This document shows, piece by piece, positions 1 through 5,619 of a DNA stretch of 9,150 nucleotides. Position 1 is the stretch's first letter. The number at the start of each line of letters is the position of its first letter. The notes below the pieces were generated by a model. The model was given only the letters and a program-made list of their open reading frames with translations. It ran no database searches and was not told the DNA's origin. The position numbers and the translations under genes were made by a program. The stretch is from a bacterium (lineage in GTDB: Bacteria; Patescibacteriota; Minisyncoccia; Phycocordibacterales; UBA2163): contig JABGQE010000021.1 in the NCBI GenBank assembly GCA_018648925.1, forward strand, positions 1 to 9,150, read 5' to 3'.

Positions 1-1
1 G

Positions 2-613
2 TTTGGTATCTCAATAGCTGCATTCTTGGCTGTACTTATGATCGCAATCGGCGGAATACAGTATATGAGCACTGACGCAGTAAGCGGGAAATCAGAAGGG
101 AGAGAACGTATCACCTATGCAGTAATGGGCCTTTTGTTAGTACTGTTCTCATGGATATTACTCCGTCAGATTAATCCAGAGATTCTCGATTTTAATTTCC
201 TAGACACTCCCACTAGTAGTTATAGTAATACAGGAGCTTTTGATAGTGGTGGAGATCAGGATGGAAACAGGACAAGTAATAATTTTACTGAATATGACGA
301 AAAAGATATCTATACATATTTTGACGAACAAAGAGGTTATTCTTATAAAGTGGTTGGTGAAGACAAAGACGGAAATGAAATACGTTTTTATCCAGATTTG
401 CAAAATGACCCTAACCCTGAATACACTATTCAACAACCAGATTTTCAATCACAGCAGAATGATAGATTAAAAAATCGAGCACAGCAATCAATAAGAAGGA
501 ATGGCCTAGAAGGTTTTACAGAATCTAGTGAAACAAGTATTGAAGGTATAATGACAGATACACAAAGATTACAAAAGCTTGTAGATGAAGCAAATGAAGA
601 AATTTCTCAATAA
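2..613 (+). CDS. VirB2/TrbC-like T4SS pilin family protein (5' partial)
   Basis: The frame is open from base 2, so the gene begins upstream of the window; a TTG at 26 is probably just an internal Leu codon. The visible 203 residues start inside a hydrophobic helix (FGISIAAFLAVLMIAIGGIQ), then a short polar loop with GKSEGRERI, then a second helix (AVMGLLLVLFSWILLRQINP). This helix - GGIQYM - loop - helix - INP pattern matches the small VirB2/TrbC-like pilins often found in Parcubacteria. After the second helix comes an unusually long hydrophilic tail of about 130 residues, rich in Asp, Asn, Gln and Ser, probably exposed or disordered. The next gene follows after 14 bp on the same strand, suggesting co-transcription. 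The family call is from recalled sequence pattern; the actual role (pilus subunit or other envelope protein) is inferred. Confidence 0.7.
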   Translation, partial: FGISIAAFLAVLMIAIGGIQYMSTDAVSGKSEGRERITYAVMGLLLVLFSWILLRQINPEILDFNFLDTPTSSYSNTGAFDSGGDQDGNRTSNNFTEYDEKDIYTYFDEQRGYSYKVVGEDKDGNEIRFYPDLQNDPNPEYTIQQPDFQSQQNDRLKNRAQQSIRRNGLEGFTESSETSIEGIMTDTQRLQKLVDEANEEISQ

Positions 614-627
614 TTCATTACATTATC

Positions 628-1893
628 ATGTTTAAAAAAATACTTATAATAATTCTAATAATTTTCATCGTCGTCATAATGGGGCTTTTAATCCTTGCGT
701 TTTCTATTTCTAAAAACAGTGAAGGCGAGGTTACAGTTCAGGATTCGTTTCGAGACCTAGTCTCTTTTGGTGATAGTGCAAGTAGAGATTTTACAAATAG
801 GTTTGGCGATACACTTAATACAGATACTGATTTTATAGGACCAGACGGCACACCAAACACACAGGATGACATTAATGTAGGGGCATTGTTGTTAAGGAAA
901 ATAACAACATTCCCAGTTGCTGGAGCAACAGCCCAAAAAGATGAAAATGAAAAAACAATCGTTAAGTTTATCGCTCGTGAGAATGGCCATATCTTTGAAG
1001 TTCCTACAGATTCTAATTCAAGAGAAAGAATATCAAATACAACAATACTTCGCATATGGGACACCTTATGGCTTTCAGGTGGGAGAGAGTTTGTTGCAAG
1101 ATTTATTGATGAGGATGAAACTGCAGTAGAAAGTTTTTATGCAGAGATTATTCCCGAAGAAGAAAGAGACAATGACAACACGCTCAGCGGCTCATTCTTA
1201 CAAAAAAATATAGAAGAGATCGCATGTTCAAAAGATAGAAATAAAATCTTCTATATCGTTCCAAATGGCGACGGTTCTATTGGTATAATTTCAAATCCAG
1301 ATGGAAGTAATAAGGTTCAAATATTTGACTCACCGATCTCTGGGTGGAGGGCTCAGTGGGTAGAAGAAGATACTATAGCACTTACAACAAAAGCTTCCTC
1401 TGATGTACCAGGACACCTATATTTTTTGGACGTTGAAACAGAGAGGTTGAATAACGTTCTTACAAGTATAGACGGCCTTACAACACTTGTGAATAGTAGT
1501 GCTAATAAAGTATTGTTTACGCATAATGATACAGGCAAGCTTCTTTTGAGTGTCTTTGATATAAAGAAAAATAAAGTTACAGACTTACCTTTGTGGGCTC
1601 TAACAGAGAAATGTATATGGAGTGAGAAAAATAGCTCAATTATATATTGTGGGGTTTCAAGCTTTATCCCAAGAGGTGACGACCTAGATGCATGGTATAA
1701 AGGATTAACTTCATTTTCAGACAGTGTTTGGATGATAGATATAGAAACACAAACAGCAACCGTTCTGGTTGATCCTACTGAAAAAGCTGGTGAAGAGTTC
1801 GATCTAATAAAACCAGTATTATCTCCTGATGAAGAATATCTCTTATTTATTAACAAAAGAGACTCTACTTTGTGGCAACTTAAACTAAAGTAA
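628..1893 (+). CDS. Membrane-anchored propeller-like extracytoplasmic protein, conserved CPR family
   Basis: 421 residues. Residues 1-4 (MFKK) are basic and residues 5-27 form one hydrophobic helix, so it is probably an N-terminally anchored protein with the remainder outside the membrane. An Asp/Asn-rich stretch (about 64-82, with GPDGTPNTQDD) may bind calcium. From about 110 to the end there are repeated beta-strand blocks with WD/PD40-like turns, such as NKIFYIVPNGDG, GHLYFLDVETE, SVWMIDIETQ and LSPDEEYLLFINKR, which suggests a TolB-like beta-propeller. LTTKASSDVPGHLYFLD and EKCIWSE resemble a protein I recall as widespread in Parcubacteria and without known function. ATG is chosen because it directly precedes the basic and hydrophobic anchor; no SD is visible and the pilin gene ends 14 bp upstream. 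The 3' end overlaps the end of jag by 9 bp, tail to tail. Confidence 0.7.
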   Translation: MFKKILIIILIIFIVVIMGLLILAFSISKNSEGEVTVQDSFRDLVSFGDSASRDFTNRFGDTLNTDTDFIGPDGTPNTQDDINVGALLLRKITTFPVAGATAQKDENEKTIVKFIARENGHIFEVPTDSNSRERISNTTILRIWDTLWLSGGREFVARFIDEDETAVESFYAEIIPEEERDNDNTLSGSFLQKNIEEIACSKDRNKIFYIVPNGDGSIGIISNPDGSNKVQIFDSPISGWRAQWVEEDTIALTTKASSDVPGHLYFLDVETERLNNVLTSIDGLTTLVNSSANKVLFTHNDTGKLLLSVFDIKKNKVTDLPLWALTEKCIWSEKNSSIIYCGVSSFIPRGDDLDAWYKGLTSFSDSVWMIDIETQTATVLVDPTEKAGEEFDLIKPVLSPDEEYLLFINKRDSTLWQLKLK

Positions 1894-2361
1894 TGTTCCT
1901 TGTTCGTTAGTAATATATTTAAATACGATTCTTCTTGTTTTTCCTTCACCTTCTGATTCCGTCTTTATTTCATTATCATTTACAAACAAAGAATGTATTA
2001 TCATCCTCTCGTATGCATTCATGGGTGACATTTCAACATCAGATTTAAACGCTTTAGCACGGCTTGCAAGTACTAAGGCCTCACTTTTAAGGCCCTCTAT
2101 TTTTTCTCCGTTGTAACCGTTTATATCAATAAGAAATGGTAGTCTGTTTTCTGGTAATTTTTTATCAATAATCTTCTTTACAATATGGTTAAGTGCACGT
2201 AACCCTTCGCCATTGTTGCCTATAAGTAGTCCAGAGTCCTCTGTCTTGATAAGGACTGTAGGATGCGCGTCATTTTCTAGTATCTCTATTTCGTCAAATT
2301 CTACTGTCAGTTGTTTTAAAAAGTTTTTTATTATTGTCTTTATTTCCTCTGCATTTATCAT
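1885..2361 (-). CDS. jag: Jag/KhpB-type RNA-binding protein (KH-R3H)
   Basis: 158 residues. A KH domain covers roughly 30-85, with the nucleic-acid-binding loop IGNNGEGL at 47-54 (GxxG type). An R3H domain follows at about 95-150, with its Arg-x3-His pair at R119 and H123 in ERMIIH and the downstream KTRRIVF strand. This is the Jag/SpoIIIJ-associated architecture without the extra N-terminal Jag_N domain, so it is a short, KhpB-like version. Family members bind RNA and are linked to membrane protein insertion and cell-envelope control. The start codon overlaps the yidC stop (ATGA), the standard yidC-jag pairing, which fixes both start and identity. No SD is visible, so translation is probably coupled to yidC. 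No clear terminator follows; the gene runs tail to tail into the propeller-like gene on the other strand. Confidence 0.88.
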   Translation of the reverse strand: MINAEEIKTIIKNFLKQLTVEFDEIEILENDAHPTVLIKTEDSGLLIGNNGEGLRALNHIVKKIIDKKLPENRLPFLIDINGYNGEKIEGLKSEALVLASRAKAFKSDVEMSPMNAYERMIIHSLFVNDNEIKTESEGEGKTRRIVFKYITNEQGTLL

Positions 2362-3128
2362 TCTTTTTCTACATTAGTTTCAGTAGAGTCTGAAACTAAC
2401 TTTTCTTCATATTTATTTTTTATAGTTTTTCTAACGTATATTTCTTGCCCGATTGCAAAAAGGTTGCTTGTTGTCCAGTATATAGCGACAGCAGCCGATA
2501 TAGCATAGGCGATAGAGAATACGATAATCGGCATTACGTATCGCATTTGAATATGAAAACTTCTTGCAAGGTCGTCTTTAAGAGATGCTTTGCCTGTACG
2601 CGCTTTCATCGGTGGAAGTGAGTATTTGATCTGGAAGTATTGTGTAGCTCCAGCAAGTAATGCGAACAATATACTTTTCTTAGAAACATCTATAAGCCCC
2701 AATAGATTCATGTTGATGTTCTCAGGAATAGGAGTAAAAGAGTAAATAATATCCATATTTATCTCTGGGAGCCCCCCACGCAAGAATACCCAGTAGAGTG
2801 CAAAGATAACAGGGATTTGTATTAAAATAAGAAGAAATCCAGAAAACGGGTTCACACCCTTTTCTTTATAAAGTGCCATTGTCTGGCGTGCTTGCTCTTG
2901 CTTGTCTTCTTTATGCTCTTCTTTGAGTTTGGTAATCTCTGGCTCAAGCTGTTTTACGGCAAGCTGGGTTTTAACCATCTTAAGAGAGAAGGGGAATAGG
3001 ACAAGCTTTACAACCACAGTCACAAGTATTACCGCAATACCTACATCTATGAACGGTACATTAAGCAGAAAAACAAGCCCATTATATATGGGATTAAAAA
3101 ATACTGTGTTAAAAAGTTCCCCAATCAT
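2358..3128 (-). CDS. yidC: YidC/Oxa1 family membrane protein insertase
   Basis: 256 residues, the size of YidC forms lacking the large periplasmic domain. It inserts and folds membrane proteins, alone or with SecYEG. Hydrophobic segments lie at about 25-47, 94-116, 152-166 and 196-228. The first contains the conserved hydrophilic-groove basic residue as K41 in VVVKLVLFPFSLK. It is followed by the cytoplasmic helical hairpin (54-90, rich in Lys, Glu and Gln). The segment ending AIYWTTSNLFAIGQE is the typical last YidC helix. The tail is short and charged. ATG at 3126-3128 is supported by a promoter whose -10 box ends 6 bp before it. The gene overlaps jag by 4 bp. The usual upstream rpmH-rnpA pair is absent, and a TrpR-like regulator gene sits there instead. 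Confidence 0.93.
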   Translation of the reverse strand: MIGELFNTVFFNPIYNGLVFLLNVPFIDVGIAVILVTVVVKLVLFPFSLKMVKTQLAVKQLEPEITKLKEEHKEDKQEQARQTMALYKEKGVNPFSGFLLILIQIPVIFALYWVFLRGGLPEINMDIIYSFTPIPENINMNLLGLIDVSKKSILFALLAGATQYFQIKYSLPPMKARTGKASLKDDLARSFHIQMRYVMPIIVFSIAYAISAAVAIYWTTSNLFAIGQEIYVRKTIKNKYEEKLVSDSTETNVEKE

Positions 3129-3134
3129 TCATTT

Positions 3135-3163
3135 ATTTTAACTTAAAATTTAACCAATTTCAA
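3135..3163 (-). promoter_or_regulatory. yidC promoter, sigma70-like, leaderless geometry
   Basis: On the minus strand TTGAAA (3158-3163) and TAAAAT (3135-3140) are separated by exactly 17 bp. The -10 box ends 6 bp before the yidC ATG, so a start about 7 bp downstream would fall on or next to the start codon, giving a leaderless mRNA. No SD is present, which fits. Inferred from box match and spacing only. Confidence 0.6.
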
Positions 3164-3209
3164 TGATGTTAGAAACAAAACATACATTAAATTAAACCAC
3201 ATATAATCA

Positions 3210-3237
3210 TAAGTACTACAGTTAACTGTAGTACTTA
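3210..3237. promoter_or_regulatory. 28-bp perfect palindrome, candidate operator (yidC side)
   Basis: Half-site TAAGTACTACAGTT followed by its exact reverse complement, with no spacer. It lies 18 bp past the stop of the TrpR-like gene and 46 bp upstream of the yidC -35 box. All 28 bp recur at 3744-3771. A TATGAT box on the minus strand (3206-3211) overlaps its edge. There is no U-run on either side, so it is not a standard terminator. The centre GTTAAC and arms GTACTA/TAGTAC recall the trp operator. Role as a regulator binding site is inferred. Confidence 0.6.
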
Positions 3238-3255
3238 AATCAGTAAAACTAAGCC

Positions 3256-3717
3256 TTAGTTTATATTTCTACCTCTTTTTTCATTAATCTTTTCAATTTC
3301 ATCTAAGAATTTCCACCTACTCTTTCCTCTTGGCGGTATTCTTATTCCTAGCATTACATCAAGCCAAATTGAAAAACTCTCAGATACCTTTCCTTTTGTG
3401 TTGTTATTTTTGGTTTTCTGTAACTGTGAAATTATAAAATCAAATTCTCCGTTTTCTAACTCTTGGTTAATTTTTGCAATTGTTACAGGAGAAACTCTAA
3501 GAATTCTCTTAATCGTACTATAGCTTTGTTCTTTGTTAAGCATTGCGATTATAGCAAATCGCTTTGCTAGCATTATTTTTTCTGATGTAGTTAAAATCTC
3601 ATCAAGAAACTTTTCCGCATTAGGTTTTGTATGTATATTAGCTATATGTGTAATAAGCATGTTGCTAATACGAACTAAAGTTTCTTGTTTTAAAGGTTTT
3701 TTTGATACATATACCAT
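3256..3717 (-). CDS. TrpR/YerC-family transcriptional regulator with C-terminal extension
   Basis: 153 residues. Residues 42-90 match the helical DNA-binding core of the Trp repressor family: LTTSEKIMLAKRFAIIAML, then a helix-turn-helix in which YSTIKRILRVSPVTIAKINQ occupies the turn and recognition helix. TrpR and YerC proteins are about 105-110 residues; here a further ~50 residues follow, with a Lys/Asn-rich linker (101-111) and a segment with IPPRGKSRWKFLDEIEK, a tail I recall in other CPR members. The ligand is unknown; no tryptophan genes are in view. ATG at 3715-3717 has no SD; a TATGAT box ends 11 bp before it, implying a very short leader. Identical palindromes lie just upstream (on the likely -35 region) and just downstream, so self-repression is plausible. 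Family call is firm; target and effector are inferred. Confidence 0.82.
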   Translation of the reverse strand: MVYVSKKPLKQETLVRISNMLITHIANIHTKPNAEKFLDEILTTSEKIMLAKRFAIIAMLNKEQSYSTIKRILRVSPVTIAKINQELENGEFDFIISQLQKTKNNNTKGKVSESFSIWLDVMLGIRIPPRGKSRWKFLDEIEKINEKRGRNIN

Positions 3718-3728
3718 ATAAATACTGT

Positions 3729-3734
3729 ATCATA
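3729..3734 (-). promoter_or_regulatory. -10 box for the TrpR-like gene
   Basis: TATGAT on the minus strand, ending 11 bp before the ATG. The matching -35 position (17-19 bp upstream) falls on the centre of the 32-bp palindrome and is a poor match (TTAACT at 19 bp). A protein bound to the palindrome would therefore cover the -35 region. The exact transcription start is uncertain. Confidence 0.4.
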
Positions 3735-3741
3735 TAAACAT

Positions 3742-3773
3742 CCTAAGTACTACAGTTAACTGTAGTACTTAGG
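3742..3773. promoter_or_regulatory. 32-bp perfect palindrome, candidate operator (TrpR-like side)
   Basis: Half-site CCTAAGTACTACAGTT followed by its exact reverse complement. The inner 28 bp are identical to the copy at 3210-3237. It sits between the divergent promoters of the TrpR-like gene (minus) and the membrane protein gene (plus), overlapping the predicted minus-strand -35 region and ending 21 bp before the plus-strand -35 box. This placement suits a repressor operator. Binding by the adjacent TrpR-like protein is an inference. Confidence 0.65.
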
Positions 3774-3794
3774 GATATTTGTTTTGCCGGCAGA

Positions 3795-3823
3795 TTGACT
3801 TTTCGAGGTGTTTGGGGTAAATT
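3795..3823 (+). promoter_or_regulatory. Promoter for the plus-strand membrane protein gene
   Basis: TTGACT (3795-3800) and TAAATT (3818-3823) are separated by 17 bp. A start near 3830 would give a leader of about 73 nt, unlike the near-leaderless genes around it. A second, weaker candidate is TTGAAG (3833-3838) with TTATAA (3857-3862), 18 bp apart. Box match only. Confidence 0.45.
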
Positions 3824-3889
3824 TTGTCTAGTTTGAAGAAGTTCGTTTACGTAAAATTATAAGAATAAAATAAAATTTTAACTTTTTAT

Positions 3890-3894
3890 GGAGG
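3890..3894 (+). promoter_or_regulatory. Strong Shine-Dalgarno site
   Basis: GGAGG, 8 nt before the ATG at 3903. It is the best SD in the window and fixes this start. Most other genes here have no recognisable SD, so this gene is initiated differently or has a different origin. Confidence 0.75.
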
Positions 3895-3902
3895 GATGAC
3901 TA

Positions 3903-4393
3903 ATGGATGTTTTGTCAGGCGGTGTATTTAAAGATACTATTGATTTGTTTTTGGCGTTTATATTGCCAATGGTTTCTCTGCTTTTCTTAAGTGCAAGAAA
4001 TCCACTTAAAACCAGTGAAGATAATCTAAGGTTATTTATATTTTATCTTTCAATTATCATGGTTATGTTCGTAGCTTTTTTTGTTGGTATGCTAGAGCAT
4101 GATAATTCTGTGATAAGATGCATAGGATTTAGTATGTGCATGCTTATAGGTATATTTTCTGGTATGTCCACAATAAAACCAGCCTCATGGTGCGGTGGTA
4201 TAGGGGGTTATTGATAGGAGCTCTTGTGTATCTCTATGCCATGACCCTTGTTTGTAGAGGGGATTATGGATTTGCTATAGAGTATTTCTGTCTAATATCG
4301 ATCGTTATTATGAGTTCTTTCTTCTTGTCTCATGCCATACGTTCAGGTATTTGTATAACAAAAAGTCGTTACAACTCTGTAAAGAAGAATTAA
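3903..4393 (+). pseudogene. Multi-pass membrane protein, unrecognised, apparently frameshifted
   Basis: I do not recognise the family. The first reading frame (3903-4214, 103 aa) has three hydrophobic segments (about residues 11-30, 43-65 and 73-92) and stops in a TGA right after ...GGIGGY. The frame one base back stays open to 4393 and continues with two more hydrophobic segments (LLIGALVYLYAMTLV and EYFCLISIVIMSSFF) and a basic tail ending KSRYNSVKKN. The switch falls at five Gs, 4203-4207: one more G would give a single, five-helix protein of about 163 residues. The start is well supported by GGAGG at 3890-3894, 8 nt before ATG, and a terminator follows. Alternatives: a sequencing or assembly error, or a second coupled gene starting at GTG 4226 after AGGAG (4216-4220). 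It is the only plus-strand gene between two minus-strand blocks. Confidence 0.55.
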
Positions 4394-4424
4394 GTTAGTA
4401 TTTTGGTTATATTTTCAACAGAAT

Positions 4425-4461
4425 AGGGTTAGTGGTCAATGTCTGACTACTAACCCTTTTT
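4425..4461 (+). terminator. Intrinsic terminator of the plus-strand membrane gene
   Basis: A 14-bp stem (4425-4438 with 4444-4457, one G-U pair), a 5-nt loop ATGTC and a T-run at 4457-4461. It lies 31 bp past the stop at 4393 and ends just before the trigger factor stop, so it separates the two convergent transcripts. The minus-strand side lacks a good U-run. Confidence 0.85.
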
Positions 4462-4462
4462 A

Positions 4463-5542
4463 TTATTTCTGTTCCTCTAGTAGCTGGAAAACTTTTTCAT
4501 TGGTCATTACTGATTCTATGTATACACGGACATTTTCTGGCTTCGCATCTTTATAGTGCTCTAGTATATGATCAACTTCTTTTTTAATATCTTCTTCTGG
4601 GACTTTGATCTCTTCAGCGATAGATATTTTATTAAGTATAAGTTGGAATTTCGCTCGCTTTTCTGCATCTAGTTTCCACTCTTCTCTCAAACTCTCTTCT
4701 GTCTTCTTTATCTTTTCAAGATATTCTTCAAACTTTATATTCATCTTAGCTACATCGTCTTTAAACTGCGCAAGCATTTTATCTAGCTCACTTTCTACGA
4801 GTATTGTAGGGATGTCTATCTTTGTTTCTTTTATAATATTTTCAACAATCTCTGCGCGGCGTTTTTCTTTTGCTTTCATCTCTTTTTCTTTGCCTAAGTT
4901 TTCTTTAATCTTTACTTTGAAGTCAGCAAGATCTTTAAAGTCTCCAAGAGTTTTTACAAAGTCATCTGTAAGCTCCACAGGCTTTTCTCCTGCCTCGCCG
5001 GCAGGCAGGTCTTTAGGTTCCTCACCTTCTTTTTCAGGAGTTGTAGTCTTTTTTTGTCCAGCTATACCATTCTTAATTTGCTCAAGCATTATATCAAGCT
5101 CTTTGTCTGTTACTTCGCCGGTTTCTTTCGGTGTCTCTATCTTGCTTGCTATCTTTTTATAATCTGGAAGTTCAAATTCTGGCATTAGTGCAGTTTTGAT
5201 TTTAAATTCTATTGGGTTGTTTGGTGCGAGCTTAGTAATAGACACTTCAGGCCTTCCTATTACAGCAAGTTTCTCGTCCTTTATGATATCTGGATATACT
5301 TCGGCAAGCGCCATTTGGGCCTGTTCCTCAAGTATCGCTTGGTCGCCAATCTTGCCTAAAAGAACATTCTCGGGGATATGTCCTTCACGGAAACCATCTA
5401 TCTTTATGTGTTTACCAAGATTTTTAACTGCACGCTCTTTATGTTTTAGGATAGCTTTTTCAGGTATTTGAGCTTTTATCTCAATCTCACAATTACCAAG
5501 TTTCTCTATTTCTAGATTTGTATAATTTTTTGTTTCAGTCAT
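4463..5542 (-). CDS. tig: Trigger factor, PPIase domain replaced by a short linker
   Basis: 359 residues against about 430 for the usual trigger factor, a ribosome-bound chaperone for nascent proteins. The N-terminal ribosome-binding domain spans about 8-125 and carries the ribosome-docking signature as GFREGHIP (50-57). VTDKELDIMLEQIKNGIA (144-161) is the usual segment just before the PPIase domain, but the protein then passes through a charged linker (162-189) directly into ELTDDFVKTLGDFKDL (190-205), the start of the C-terminal arm domain in E. coli TF. About 85-100 residues of FKBP-like PPIase are therefore missing, in frame. The linker contains DLPAGEAG, encoded by a GC-rich palindromic element. 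The C-terminal helical chaperone domain (190-359) looks complete. A promoter with leaderless spacing lies upstream. Single gene, convergent with the membrane gene. Confidence 0.93.
   Translation of the reverse strand: MTETKNYTNLEIEKLGNCEIEIKAQIPEKAILKHKERAVKNLGKHIKIDGFREGHIPENVLLGKIGDQAILEEQAQMALAEVYPDIIKDEKLAVIGRPEVSITKLAPNNPIEFKIKTALMPEFELPDYKKIASKIETPKETGEVTDKELDIMLEQIKNGIAGQKKTTTPEKEGEEPKDLPAGEAGEKPVELTDDFVKTLGDFKDLADFKVKIKENLGKEKEMKAKEKRRAEIVENIIKETKIDIPTILVESELDKMLAQFKDDVAKMNIKFEEYLEKIKKTEESLREEWKLDAEKRAKFQLILNKISIAEEIKVPEEDIKKEVDHILEHYKDAKPENVRVYIESVMTNEKVFQLLEEQK
4989..5009. repeat. GC-rich palindromic element inserted in frame in tig
   Basis: A 21-bp imperfect palindrome with 7-bp arms CCTGCCT and AGGCAGG around CGCCGGC. 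It is far richer in GC than its surroundings and is translated on the minus strand as LPAGEAG within the trigger factor linker. A shorter relative occurs at 7603-7618 in nusA. I recall similar palindromes, read as LPAG-type peptides, as frequent in Parcubacteria genomes. Confidence 0.65.
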
Positions 5543-5551
5543 AATTTTGAA

Positions 5552-5580
5552 AGTTTATCATAATTTTTAAACAAAGACAA
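5552..5580 (-). promoter_or_regulatory. tig promoter, leaderless geometry
   Basis: On the minus strand TTGTCT (5575-5580) and TAAACT (5552-5557) are separated by 17 bp. The -10 box ends 9 bp before the ATG, so the transcript would begin about 3 nt before the start codon. The -35 box abuts the upstream terminator. No SD is present. Confidence 0.5.
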
Positions 5581-5611
5581 AACCCCACCAGCTAAAGCTG
5601 GTGGGGTTTTG
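5578..5611 (-). terminator. Intrinsic terminator after the acidic single-pass protein gene
   Basis: A 16-bp perfect stem (5578-5593 with 5596-5611) on a very small loop, GC-rich at the centre (CCCCACCAGC) and flanked by four As and four Ts. On the minus strand the T-run continues loosely as TTTTGTCTTTG. It ends the two-gene unit at 5620-6921, whose last stop is 9 bp upstream, and insulates tig. Confidence 0.85.
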
Positions 5612-5619
5612 AAGTTCTG

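Noticed and set aside
1353..1949. 198-aa minus-strand open frame across the end of the propeller-like gene
   Set aside because: It overlaps both the 421-aa gene and jag, and shows no recognisable domain or start signal.
3129..3255. Possible tRNA or small RNA gene between yidC and the regulator
   Set aside because: AT-rich with no cloverleaf-like pairing; only the palindrome and the yidC promoter are recognisable.
3210..3773. The two palindromes as CRISPR repeats or as terminators
   Set aside because: Only two copies about 530 bp apart with a gene between them, not a regular array; neither copy is followed by a U-run on either strand.
4200..4214. Programmed -1 frameshift at the G-run
   Set aside because: The site A-GGG-GGT is not a good slippery heptamer (P-site re-pairing would be GGG to AGG), and no clear downstream stem or pseudoknot was seen; a simple indel explains it better.
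4206..4217. UGA recoded as Gly or Trp (as in Gracilibacteria/Absconditabacteria)
   Set aside because: The TGA ending the first frame is immediately followed by TAG, so recoding does not extend the protein, and TGA is the natural yidC stop within the ATGA overlap with jag.
4605..5471. Long plus-strand open frames opposite tig (185 aa and 91 aa)
   Set aside because: They are antisense to a well-conserved gene, are Ser/Phe-rich as expected of mirrored Glu/Lys codons, and have no initiation signals.
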